Assembly: GCF_004014775.2 (NCBI RefSeq)
Contig: NZ_CP042808.1
Coordinates: 62,001 to 126,000 of the forward strand
Length of the DNA: 64,000 bases
Source: Acetobacter oryzoeni
GTDB taxonomy: Bacteria; Pseudomonadota; Alphaproteobacteria; Acetobacterales; Acetobacteraceae
Direction: 5' to 3'
The notes under the pieces are model-generated. The model did no database searches. It saw only the letters and a list, made by a program, of their open reading frames with translations, and was not told the origin of the DNA. Position numbers and translations under genes: made by a program. Below are positions 44,188 to 52,623 of this stretch, one piece after another (position 1 is the stretch's first letter; every line of letters begins with the position of its first letter).

Positions 44188-46950
44188 ATGACAAGCGCTC
44201 CGTCTTCTGGTGATCAGGGTTCATCTTCCAGCCATTCTCAGGGCAGGTCTCCGCAAAATCGCAGGCCCGATCTACGCCGCCCGCGCTTTCGCCAATGGCG
44301 GAAGGTGCTTGGGGCAACGGCTGCGTTGGCGTTGGTTGGCACCACGGGTGCTGTGGTTCTGCTGTGGTCCCAATACGAAGGGATTGTGGCGGATCTGCCT
44401 ACGGTAGAGGGCTTGCGCTCCTATCAGCCGCCAGTCATGAGCCGCCTTTATGCCGGAGATGATCAGCTTATTGCCGAACTGGCGAATGAGCGGCGTATTT
44501 TTGTGCCTATTAGTGCCGTGCCCGATAAGGTCAAAAATGCATTTGTGGCGGCAGAAGACCAGAAATTCTGGACACACAAAGGGGTGGACCCAGTTGCCAT
44601 TGCGCGTGCTGGCCTTACGGATTTAACGCGCGGCAAAGGCAAGCGGCCTATTGGGGCATCCACCATCACGCAGCAGGTGGCGCGTATCATGCTGCTGGGC
44701 AGCAACGCGGTGTCTTTCCGGCGTAAGGCTAAGGAAGCCTTTTTGGCCATGCGGGTGGAGCAGGTTCTGCCCAAAGACAAGATTCTGGAAATCTACCTGA
44801 ACGAAATTTATCTGGGCAGCGGCGCATATGGTATTGCCGCAGCATCCCAGACCTATTTCAACAAGCCGCTTGATCAACTGGATGATGCAGAGGCCGCATT
44901 TTTAGCGGCGCTGCCTAAATCTCCCACTAATTATAACCCTGTACGCTTCCCCGATGCAGCTCGAGGGCGCAGAAACTGGGTGCTGGAACGTATGGCCGAT
45001 ATTGGGGCCATTACGCATGATGCCGCGCGCGTAGCAGAAGCCCAGCCGTTGACCACTCGCAGCTTTACGCGCCCCGGCCCGGCACCGGGTGCAGAATGGT
45101 TTGCGGAAGAAGTGCGCCGCGAGTTGATGGAGCGTTACGGCCAAGACGTGACCATGCAGGGCGGGTTGGATGTTCACACCAGTTTGGATCTGCCGCTCCA
45201 GCGCAATGCTCAGGATATTTTGCGCCAAGGGCTGATGGCGTATGATCGGGCACATCGTGGCTGGCGTGGGCCAGTGCATCATCTCTCCGATATCGGGACA
45301 TCCACCTCTACAGCAGAATGGGTACAGGCTTTACAGGGTGTTCCGGTGCCTGCGGGTATGCTTGACCAGTGGCGTTTGGCTGTTGTGCTGGATGCAAAGG
45401 GGCAAGTGGGCTGGCTTGAAGGCAGCGTCGTGCGGCGGAACAATGCGTCCCAAAGTGGAGGCGAGCCTCGTACAGGTGTCGTGCAGGCCAAGGATATGGC
45501 ATGGGCACGACGCTTTAAGCCATTGCGTGCCGGTGATGTGGTGATGGTGCAACCGCAGGCCGAAGGTGGGCACGTTGCCCTCATGCAGGTGCCTGTGGTG
45601 GAAGGCGCCATTGTAACCATGAATGCACGCACGGGCCGGGTTCTGGCTCTTGTGGGTGGGTGGTCTTTTCAGGCTTCGCAGTTTGATCGCGCAACACAGG
45701 CGCTGCGTCAGCCGGGGTCTTCTTTCAAGCCATTTGTTTATCTGGATGCCATGGAGCAGGGGATTTCCCCTTCCCAGAAGTTTGATGACTCCCCTGTTTC
45801 TTACGGAGCATGGCACCCCAATAACTATGAAAAAGATTTTTGGGGCCCCACCACTCTGCATGATGCCCTGCGTGAATCGCGCAATCTGGTTACCATTCGC
45901 TTGGCGGCCCATCTGGGCATGAAAACCGTGGCGGATATGGCAACCAACCTTGGGTTGGTGGATTCCATGCCGCATGTGCTCCCCGCAGCATTGGGGGCCG
46001 TGGAAACCACAGTGCTGAAGGAAGCCGGAGCCTATGCCTCGCTTGCGGCAGGTGGGCGTAAGGTGACGCCAACACTGGTGGACGATGTGCAGGACCGTGA
46101 AGGCCACGTTATCTGGCGGCCGGAGGGGCTGGCGTTGACCACAGCTTCCGCACAACCTGATACGAACACCAATGGTGGGCAGGCGGCAGACCAACCAGCG
46201 GCTGATGCCGTGTTCCCCGATGCACCATCGGATCAGAAACCCGCAGATGCAGGAAAACCAACACCTACCCCGGCTTCTGTAGAGCAGCCCATTGTCATGC
46301 CGGGGCAGAATGATGTGCCTGCCTTGCATGATAGCCGGCAGCAAGTGGCATCCGCCCAAAGTGCGTTCCAGATTACCACCATGTTGCAGGATGTTATCCG
46401 GCGCGGCACGGGTGTGCGAGCTGGAACGGGTATAGATGTGCCGATTGCGGGCAAAACCGGCACCAGCCAGAACTTTAATGATGCGTGGTTTGCTGGATAT
46501 ACTCCAGATATCGTAACTGTCGTGTGGATCGGATTTGATACGCCTCAGTCCCTCGGTAAAAATGAAACTGGGGGCGCCATTGCTGGTCCCTTGTGGAACA
46601 AGGTGATGAAAACCGCCTTGGATGGTTATCCACGGCAGGATTTTGTACCCCCCGCGGGCATTACACTTGTGCAGTATGATACGGGCAGGGGCGTGGCCAT
46701 AGATGCCTTTAAGGAAGGGCAGGTGCCGGGGCTGAGTGCAAACCTTTCAAGCAACGTAAACCCACAGGAACTGACAGCCGCAGATACAGGTGCTGAAAAC
46801 ATGCCTGATTCTGAAAGTGATATGGCTGCTGAAGGTTCTGGAGGCGGCCAATCTGGAGAGCATGCTCCTTCTGGTAATGGTGGTTCGTCTGGTTCTGCAG
46901 CACCTTCTGCACCAGCCGGGGGTGACATTGGTATGGGTGGCCTTTATTGA
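44188..46950 (+). CDS. Penicillin-binding protein 1A family (class A)
   Basis: A 920-residue bifunctional peptidoglycan synthase. A short cytoplasmic N-terminus and one membrane helix (~42-64) lead to the glycosyltransferase domain ('AAEDQKFWTHKGVDP', 'GASTITQQVAR', 'KEAFLAMRVEQVL', 'EIYLNEIYLG'). The transpeptidase domain follows with S511-x-x-K514 ('GSSFKP'), 'ESRN' and K756-T-G. A low-complexity linker (~650-720) sits inside the transpeptidase region, and the tail after ~860 is rich in Gly, Ser and Ala. It starts 95 bases after hrcA. Confidence 0.93.
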   Translation: MTSAPSSGDQGSSSSHSQGRSPQNRRPDLRRPRFRQWRKVLGATAALALVGTTGAVVLLWSQYEGIVADLPTVEGLRSYQPPVMSRLYAGDDQLIAELANERRIFVPISAVPDKVKNAFVAAEDQKFWTHKGVDPVAIARAGLTDLTRGKGKRPIGASTITQQVARIMLLGSNAVSFRRKAKEAFLAMRVEQVLPKDKILEIYLNEIYLGSGAYGIAAASQTYFNKPLDQLDDAEAAFLAALPKSPTNYNPVRFPDAARGRRNWVLERMADIGAITHDAARVAEAQPLTTRSFTRPGPAPGAEWFAEEVRRELMERYGQDVTMQGGLDVHTSLDLPLQRNAQDILRQGLMAYDRAHRGWRGPVHHLSDIGTSTSTAEWVQALQGVPVPAGMLDQWRLAVVLDAKGQVGWLEGSVVRRNNASQSGGEPRTGVVQAKDMAWARRFKPLRAGDVVMVQPQAEGGHVALMQVPVVEGAIVTMNARTGRVLALVGGWSFQASQFDRATQALRQPGSSFKPFVYLDAMEQGISPSQKFDDSPVSYGAWHPNNYEKDFWGPTTLHDALRESRNLVTIRLAAHLGMKTVADMATNLGLVDSMPHVLPAALGAVETTVLKEAGAYASLAAGGRKVTPTLVDDVQDREGHVIWRPEGLALTTASAQPDTNTNGGQAADQPAADAVFPDAPSDQKPADAGKPTPTPASVEQPIVMPGQNDVPALHDSRQQVASAQSAFQITTMLQDVIRRGTGVRAGTGIDVPIAGKTGTSQNFNDAWFAGYTPDIVTVVWIGFDTPQSLGKNETGGAIAGPLWNKVMKTALDGYPRQDFVPPAGITLVQYDTGRGVAIDAFKEGQVPGLSANLSSNVNPQELTAADTGAENMPDSESDMAAEGSGGGQSGEHAPSGNGGSSGSAAPSAPAGGDIGMGGLY

Positions 46951-47007
46951 GGGCCAACACCACATTGTCTTTTTTGACATGATAGAAAAATATGGAGAAT
47001 CGGCCTG

Positions 47008-48139
47008 ATGTCTGCCGAGACTGAAGCCCTTAACGACCAGATCAAGCAGTCAGTGGCACTGCTGAGGAGGCATCTTTAACTGGGATGTCGCCCAGGAAAG
47101 ACTCGCTGAACTGAATAATCGGGCAGAAGATCCCGATCTGTGGAATGATTCAGACGCTGCGCAAAAAATGATGCGTGAGCGCACCCTTCTGGCCAACCAG
47201 ATTGAAGGTGTGGAAGCGCTTGAAACCAATGTGCGCGACACCAGCGAACTGATTGAACTGGCAGAAGCTGAAGGAGATGCAGATTTAGTGGCCGAAGGTA
47301 TGGCCACGCTGCGTGATCTGGCGGAAGAAGCCAAACGGCGTGAAACAGAAAGCCTGCTTTCTGGGGAAGCGGACAGCAATGACTGCTACCTGGAAGTAAA
47401 CGCAGGTGCCGGGGGTACGGAAGCGCAGGATTGGACAGAAATGCTGCTGCGTATGTACACCCGCTGGGCAGAGGCGCATGGCTACAAGGTCACGCTGATG
47501 GAAAGCTCGGAAGGGGAACAGGCGGGCCTGAAATCTGCTACCATTCTTGTTTCCGGCCCCAATGCCTATGGCTGGCTGAAAACAGAAGCGGGTGTGCATC
47601 GCCTAGTGCGTATTTCACCGTTTGATGCCGCAGCGCGCCGCCAGACATCCTTTGCATCTGTTTGGGTGTATCCCGTTATTGATGATTCCATTGAAATCGA
47701 AATCAATGACGCAGATCTGAAGGTAGATACCTTTAGGGCATCTGGTGCTGGTGGGCAGCACGTTAACAAAACGGATTCCGCTATCCGTATTACGCATATG
47801 CCCACAGGCATTGTTGTGGCCTGTCAGACAGACCGTTCTCAGCACCGTAACCGTGCAACGGCCATGCAGATGTTGCGTGCACGTTTGTACGAGGCAGAGT
47901 TGCAGAAGCGCGAAGCCGAGGCCGCAGCGGCAGAAGCTGCCAAAACGGATATCGGCTGGGGGCATCAGATCCGCTCTTACGTGCTTGCGCCTTACCAGAT
48001 GGTAAAGGATTTGCGCACAGGGGTAGAAACCGGCAACCCGGATGCAGTGCTGGATGGTGATCTGGATGCCTTTATGGCAGCCGCGCTTGCCATGCGGGTA
48101 GGGGCGACGCGATCTGAGGCGAGTGCTTCAGCCCAGTAA
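47008..48139 (+). CDS. prfB: Peptide chain release factor 2, with programmed +1 frameshift
   Basis: RF2 ends translation at UGA and UAA. The gene is in two frames: ATG 47008 to an in-frame TAA at 47077-47079, then the +1 frame from AAC (47078) to 48139, joining 23 and 353 codons (376 residues). The SPF anticodon tripeptide ('[11 protein letters not shown]') and GGQ ('[12 protein letters not shown]') are present. The shift site has AGGAGG three bases before CTT, as in E. coli prfB, but the stop is TAA where the family has TGA, so the residue after the shift is Asn instead of Asp. Reading only from 47168 would lose the conserved N-terminus. Confidence 0.93.
47065..47080 (+). promoter_or_regulatory. 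prfB recoding site (AGGAGG CAT CTT TAA C)
   Basis: The internal AGGAGG (47065-47070) pairs with 16S rRNA and pushes the ribosome to slip from CTT to TTT, so that reading continues at AAC. The spacing equals the E. coli site. The stop is UAA, which RF1 also reads. Confidence 0.85.
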
Positions 48140-48169
48140 TGGTTTATTCCTAAATCGAAACAAAAATAC

Positions 48170-48203
48170 AAAAAAGCAGGTTCCATTTTGGGCCTGCTTT
48201 TTT
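48170..48203 (+). terminator. Terminator of prfB
   Basis: AAAAAAGCAGG and CCTGCTTTTTT make an 11-pair stem with a 12-base loop and a closing T run. Confidence 0.9.
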
Positions 48204-48510
48204 GTTGTGAGAACGGGCATCATGAAACAGAAAAACACTGATAAAGCTTAGAAAATTCAGTGTTAGAGCAATTTTGTTCCTACGCCAGAACAGATTGTCT
48301 TTGTGAAAGAAAATGTGAAATTAACAGAACATTCTTGACAGAAAGCCTCTCAGATTGCCCAATCGAAAGTCGGGAAAGGTTACCTGTATGGCAGAACAGC
48401 AATCTGCTATTGTCATACCAAGGTAAACAGGCTCCGGTAACGCCCTGTGTATCAAGGGTAAGACGATAGCATCCGTTGCGATGCAGGGTGACAAAGGAGG
48501 ACGTGCAAAT
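48204..48510 (+). other. Long upstream region of tonB
   Basis: About 300 bases, AT-rich in the first half, with no gene I can support. A TTGACA at 48335 lacks a good -10 at the right distance. No Fur-box-like repeat of GATAAT is visible. Promoter and any iron control probably lie here but cannot be located by eye. Confidence 0.4.
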
Positions 48511-49230
48511 ATGAATGACTACGAGCAACAGCCGGGCTCGGTGAAATATACGTTCCGGGTAGGGGCTGTTGTCAGTGTTGTTGCCCTGTTGGTGGTTGTC
48601 GCGCTGCATCTTATGGGCGTGCTGGGGCTGATGTACGGTATGGGAACCACGGCAAGTGTTCCTGTTACACATCCGCCTATCAAAACAGTTATGTTGCCAC
48701 CCCCGCCGCCACCTCCTCCACCGCCGCCACCCCCGCCCCCACCGCCGGTTATGGCTGTGCCGCCGCCGCCGTACATTCCGCCGCCCAAGATCAAGGTGCC
48801 ACCCCCGCCCAAGCCGCCCATCAAGCATGTGGCCAAGGCGCCGCCTAAGCACCCAACACCGCCGCAGACCAAAACGGCAGCAGCGCCGCCGGCAACATCT
48901 GCGCCAAGCAGTGCGGCAGCAGCCGGAGATGGCACAACAGATGCACCAGATACGTCTGCTGGTTCTGCACCGCTAAATAACGTGCAGCCGGTCTATCCCC
49001 CAGAAATGGAGGAAGACAACATCGAAGGCCGCGTGACTTTGATTTGCGATGTGGAAGCTTCCGGCATGACCAGCAACTGCCATGTGCAGTCGGTCTCTGG
49101 TGGTCAGGCTTTTGCCCAGTCTGCGTTGGATTACGTGCACAAGGCCCGTTATCGTCCGGCCACGCGCAATGGCGCACCGGTGAAGGAACTGCACAAGGTC
49201 TATGTCATCCGATTTAGGTTGGATGACTAA
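48511..49230 (+). CDS. tonB: Energy transducer TonB
   Basis: A 239-residue protein that carries proton-motive energy from ExbBD to outer-membrane receptors. It has one N-terminal membrane helix (~18-45), a proline-rich spacer with 17 prolines in an unbroken run and further Pro/Lys repeats, and a C-terminal TonB domain ('PVYPPEMEEDNIEGRVTLICDVEASG', 'ALDYVHKARYRPATRNGAPV'). The ATG at 48511 follows AAAGGAGG. It starts a tonB-exbB-exbD-exbD-TPR group on one strand. Confidence 0.93.
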   Translation: MNDYEQQPGSVKYTFRVGAVVSVVALLVVVALHLMGVLGLMYGMGTTASVPVTHPPIKTVMLPPPPPPPPPPPPPPPPPVMAVPPPPYIPPPKIKVPPPPKPPIKHVAKAPPKHPTPPQTKTAAAPPATSAPSSAAAAGDGTTDAPDTSAGSAPLNNVQPVYPPEMEEDNIEGRVTLICDVEASGMTSNCHVQSVSGGQAFAQSALDYVHKARYRPATRNGAPVKELHKVYVIRFRLDD

Positions 49231-49327
49231 AACGGGGTCAGTTTTCATACTGGCCAGTAGTACAAATATGGATTGCCCGATCTGTTTGCGTAACAGGGTA
49301 GCGGATCGGGCCCTGATGATGAGGATT

Positions 49328-50350
49328 ATGAGGAAGATGACCAGACTGCCCCGTTCTTTTGTGTCAGGTCTTGCGGCTCCGGCTCTGGCGCTGCTGATGA
49401 GCACTGCAGCCCCAGTTGCGGCTTTTGCGCAGGATGCCGCGCCCGCAGCACCCGCACCCGCAGCCACGGCCCCGGCTCCTGATGCGGCGCCATCTTCCGC
49501 ACCGGCACCTGCCGCCACACCGGATGCAGCCCCAGCCCCTGCGGCGCCAGAAGCGCCTGCACCTGCTGCCAGCGCCCCGGCCGAACAGGCGCCACCTGCA
49601 GCAGACACCAAGGAAGAAGCCAACCCCTACGGTCTGGGTGCTCTGTGGTCCAATGGGGATATCATTGCCCGCGGCGTGCTGCTGATCATGCTCACCATGT
49701 CCCTGGGCACATGGTATATCATGATCACCAAGTTCATCGAGCAGGCCCGCCTGTTCGCTGCCGCCAAGGAAGCCACCAAAAGCTTCTGGACCAAGCACAG
49801 CATTCAGGAAGGTGCTTCCGCACTCACTTCCACATCCCCGTTCCGCTACATCGCCGATACCGGTATTGTGGCTGCCGAACACCATGAAGGCACGATGCAG
49901 GAAAGCATTGACCTGCATAGCTGGACGGGCATGTCCATCCAGCGCGCGGTCAACAACATCCAGAACAGCCTGCAAAAGGGTCTGGCCTTTCTGGGCACGG
50001 TGGGTTCCACCTCTCCGTTTATCGGTCTGTTCGGCACGGTGTGGGGGATCTATCACGCGCTGACAGCCATCGGCATTGCCGGTCAGGCTTCCATCGACAA
50101 GGTGGCAGGGCCCGTGGGTGAATCCCTGATCATGACGGCCATTGGTCTGGCCACCGCGGTGCCGGCCGTTCTGGGCTACAACCTGCTGGTGCGCCGCAAC
50201 AAGACGGCCATGGACCTGGTGCGTGACTTTGCTGCTGACCTGCAGTCCATCCTCATCGGTGGCGTGCGTCATGGGGCTGCGGTGGATCAGATTGTGGTGC
50301 GCCCGGATAACTCCCCCACCACGGCCACGGTTTCCAACCGCGTCGGCTAA
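49328..50350 (+). CDS. exbB: ExbB proton-channel protein with Ala/Pro-rich N-terminus
   Basis: A roughly 340-residue inner-membrane protein of the MotA/TolQ/ExbB family. A signal-like helix ending 'APVAAFAQDA' is followed by ~65 residues of Ala/Pro repeats, then the three-helix core ('GTVGSTSPFIGLFGTVWGIYHALTAIG', 'VAGPVGESLIMTAIGLATAVPAVLGYN'). Long N-termini occur in some pseudomonad ExbB proteins. Several in-frame ATGs (49316, 49319, 49328, 49337) could be the start; 49328 has GAGGA before it. Codons are more C-ending than in neighbours. Confidence 0.9.
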   Translation: MRKMTRLPRSFVSGLAAPALALLMSTAAPVAAFAQDAAPAAPAPAATAPAPDAAPSSAPAPAATPDAAPAPAAPEAPAPAASAPAEQAPPAADTKEEANPYGLGALWSNGDIIARGVLLIMLTMSLGTWYIMITKFIEQARLFAAAKEATKSFWTKHSIQEGASALTSTSPFRYIADTGIVAAEHHEGTMQESIDLHSWTGMSIQRAVNNIQNSLQKGLAFLGTVGSTSPFIGLFGTVWGIYHALTAIGIAGQASIDKVAGPVGESLIMTAIGLATAVPAVLGYNLLVRRNKTAMDLVRDFAADLQSILIGGVRHGAAVDQIVVRPDNSPTTATVSNRVG

Positions 50351-50379
50351 TCGCTCAGGTCAAGGCAAGGAGAACGCTT

Positions 50380-50799
50380 ATGGGCATGCAGGTTGGCGAT
50401 AGCGGCGGGGAAGACGACGTCGTCTCCGCCATCAACACCACACCGCTTGTGGATGTGATGCTGGTGCTGCTGATCATCTTTCTGATCACCATTCCGGTGG
50501 CGACACATACCGTGAAGGTGCAGCTGCCCAAGGACATGAACCAGCCAACCCAGACCAAGCTGAGCAATGTGGTTTTGGCAGTCACGGCGGATGGTCAGAC
50601 CTTCTGGGATGAAACGCCGATCAGGGACCGGGCCGATCTTCTGGCCCGGCTGGAGAAGGCGGCGGTGCAGAAGCCCCAGCCGCAGATCCAGATCCGCGGA
50701 GATGTGACCACACGCTATGAGAGTGTGGGCCGTCTGGTGGCGACGTGTCAGGAAGCGGGCATCAGCCATATCGATTTCATTACGGAAAAGCCGAAATAG
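50380..50799 (+). CDS. exbD: ExbD, first copy
   Basis: A 139-residue protein with one membrane helix (~20-42) that holds the proton-carrying aspartate in 'TTPLVDVMLVLLIIFLIT', and a periplasmic domain. It pairs with ExbB to form the Ton motor. AAGGAG precedes the start. It shares its helix motif with the second ExbD downstream but the periplasmic parts differ. Confidence 0.93.
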   Translation: MGMQVGDSGGEDDVVSAINTTPLVDVMLVLLIIFLITIPVATHTVKVQLPKDMNQPTQTKLSNVVLAVTADGQTFWDETPIRDRADLLARLEKAAVQKPQPQIQIRGDVTTRYESVGRLVATCQEAGISHIDFITEKPK

Positions 50800-50853
50800 G
50801 CAGGGGCGGGTGGCGCAGCACGCCACCTCATCCTGTGGGGGAGAGCACAGGCC

Positions 50854-51294
50854 ATGGGCATGAATGTTGGCTCCGAGAGCACAACGGAAGATGAAGGCAT
50901 TGTTGATATCAACACCACGCCGCTGATTGACGTGATGCTGGTGTTGCTGATCATGCTGATCATCACCATCCCGTTGCAGACGCAGGCGGTCTCGATTGAT
51001 CTGCCGCAGGGCAACCCGCCGCCCAGCACGGAAGAAACACCTGTGGTGACACTGGTTGTGGACTTTGACAACTCGCTGACCTGGAATGGCCAGCCCATCA
51101 ATGGCGAGGCCGATCTGCAGGCGCATCTGCGTGAGATCGCCAGCGGGCCAGAGGCTTCCCGCCCGGAGTTCCACCTCCAGCCCAACCGTCTGGCTGACTA
51201 CAAGACCGTTATCCACGTCATGGCCGACGCACAGCGTCTCGGCGTCACAAAACTCGGAATCGTCGGACAGGAACAGTTCGCTGACGGTAAGTGA
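50854..51294 (+). CDS. ExbD, second copy
   Basis: A 146-residue paralog of the preceding gene with the helix 'TTPLIDVMLVLLIMLIITIPL', again with the key Asp, and a periplasmic domain. Two exbD genes in tandem are known from Xanthomonas-type Ton clusters, where one is needed only for some substrates (established there; transfer to this organism is inference). It is followed 12 bases later by the TPR gene. Confidence 0.9.
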   Translation: MGMNVGSESTTEDEGIVDINTTPLIDVMLVLLIMLIITIPLQTQAVSIDLPQGNPPPSTEETPVVTLVVDFDNSLTWNGQPINGEADLQAHLREIASGPEASRPEFHLQPNRLADYKTVIHVMADAQRLGVTKLGIVGQEQFADGK

Positions 51295-51306
51295 GGATTT
51301 TTGAGA

Positions 51307-52536
51307 ATGGCTTCTCGTTTTTTACGTACCCTTTTTTGTGCAACAACAGCATGGGTTGTGATGCAACCCGTTGCACATGCGGCAGATGAACTCGGCCAAC
51401 AGGTTGGGACAGAACTGGAAGCCGCGCAGTCTGCTCTGGCAGCACATAATTATGCCAAGGCAATGGATGCAGTAAATGCTGCGGATGCCGTAAAAGGCAA
51501 AACAGATTACGAAGATTATACCATTGCACAGATGCGCGCAGCCGTGGCCACGCAGGCTGGTAATCTTTCTGCCGCAACAGCGGCTTATGATAAGCTGATT
51601 GCTTCCCCGCGCACGCCACAGGCTATGAAAAATCAGATGCTGAAATCTGAGGCGACCATGGCTTATACAGCCAAGGATTACCCCAAAGCTATTGCCAATA
51701 TTCAGCGTTACCTAAAAGCTGCCGGGTCTGACCCCCAGATGGAAACGTTGCTGGCGCAATCCTACTATCTGCAGAAGGATTACCCCAACACCATCAAGGT
51801 GGTGAAGCAGCAGGCTGATGCCACCATAAAGGCTGGTAAAACTCCTACCGAATCTGAACTGCAAATGCTTGCGGCCAGTGCGACGGCTCTAAAAGATTCT
51901 GCGGCCACAACCCACGCGTATGTTCTGCTGGCAACCTATTATCCCAAAAAGGAATACTGGGCGCTATTGCTGCATGAACTGGTTGTAAACACCAAAATTC
52001 CGGCCTCCTTGCAACTGGATGTTTATCGTATCCGCTTGGCCGTTGGGGATGTTTCCCAAGCGCGTGACTTTATGGATATGACGGAAATTGCCGTGCAGCA
52101 GAATACGCCGCAACTGGCGCTAGACCTGATGAACCAGGGCTATCAATCGGGTGTGTTGGGGCAGGGGGCAGAAGCGCCACGTCAGGCCCGTTTGAAGGCC
52201 ATGGTTGAAAAGGCTGTCGCTTCCAAAAAGGCTTCTATTGCAGCAGATGAACAGGCAGCTACTTCCGCCAGCAATGGGGATGATTTGCTGACGGTTGGGT
52301 ACAATTACGTTACTTTCGGGCAGGCTGATAAAGGTCTGCAACTTATGCAGAAGGCTATCAGCAAGGGCGTAAGTGACGTGAATATCGCACGCCTGCATTT
52401 GGGGCTGGCAGAGCTTTATGCTGGCCATAAGGATCAGGCTCTGGCTGCTCTGCGTAGCGTTGAAGGAGACAACGGTGCGCATGATATTGCACAGCTTTGG
52501 ATCTTGCGTGTAACGCAGCCTGCTAGTGCTAAATAA
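51307..52536 (+). CDS. Secreted TPR-repeat protein of the Ton cluster
   Basis: A 409-residue protein with a signal peptide ('MQPVAHAADE', cleavage near residue 27) and many helical pairs of tetratricopeptide type ('ALAAHNYAKAMDAVNAADAV', 'AKDYPKAIANIQRYLKAAG', 'LLAQSYYLQKDYPNTIKVV'). It should sit in the periplasm as a protein-binding scaffold. In Vibrio, a TPR protein (TtpC) is required by one TonB system; this gene may be a functional equivalent, though the sequences are not known to be related. ATG 51307 is used rather than TTG 51301. Confidence 0.75.
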   Translation: MASRFLRTLFCATTAWVVMQPVAHAADELGQQVGTELEAAQSALAAHNYAKAMDAVNAADAVKGKTDYEDYTIAQMRAAVATQAGNLSAATAAYDKLIASPRTPQAMKNQMLKSEATMAYTAKDYPKAIANIQRYLKAAGSDPQMETLLAQSYYLQKDYPNTIKVVKQQADATIKAGKTPTESELQMLAASATALKDSAATTHAYVLLATYYPKKEYWALLLHELVVNTKIPASLQLDVYRIRLAVGDVSQARDFMDMTEIAVQQNTPQLALDLMNQGYQSGVLGQGAEAPRQARLKAMVEKAVASKKASIAADEQAATSASNGDDLLTVGYNYVTFGQADKGLQLMQKAISKGVSDVNIARLHLGLAELYAGHKDQALAALRSVEGDNGAHDIAQLWILRVTQPASAK

Positions 52537-52556
52537 TCACGACCGTAAAATAATTT

Positions 52557-52592
52557 AAAAAAGGCCGCTCTGATATTGAGAGCGGCCTTTTT
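52557..52592. terminator. Bidirectional terminator, TPR gene / rodA
   Basis: AAAAAAGGCCGCTC and GAGCGGCCTTTTTT form a 14-pair stem around eight bases between convergent genes. Confidence 0.92.
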
Positions 52593-52623
52593 TATAAGGA
52601 ATGAACTTACGGGAACAGAAGTA

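Noticed and set aside
48276..48291. GTTC-N8-GAAC inverted repeat upstream of tonB resembling the recA palindrome
   Set aside because: Spacing differs from both the recA palindrome and the alphaproteobacterial LexA box, and tonB is not an SOS gene; probably chance.
48701..48749. The CCN repeat tract in tonB as a possible phase-variable repeat
   Set aside because: The codons are mixed (CCC, CCG, CCA, CCT) and not a pure short tandem repeat, so slippage is unlikely; it is the usual TonB proline spacer.
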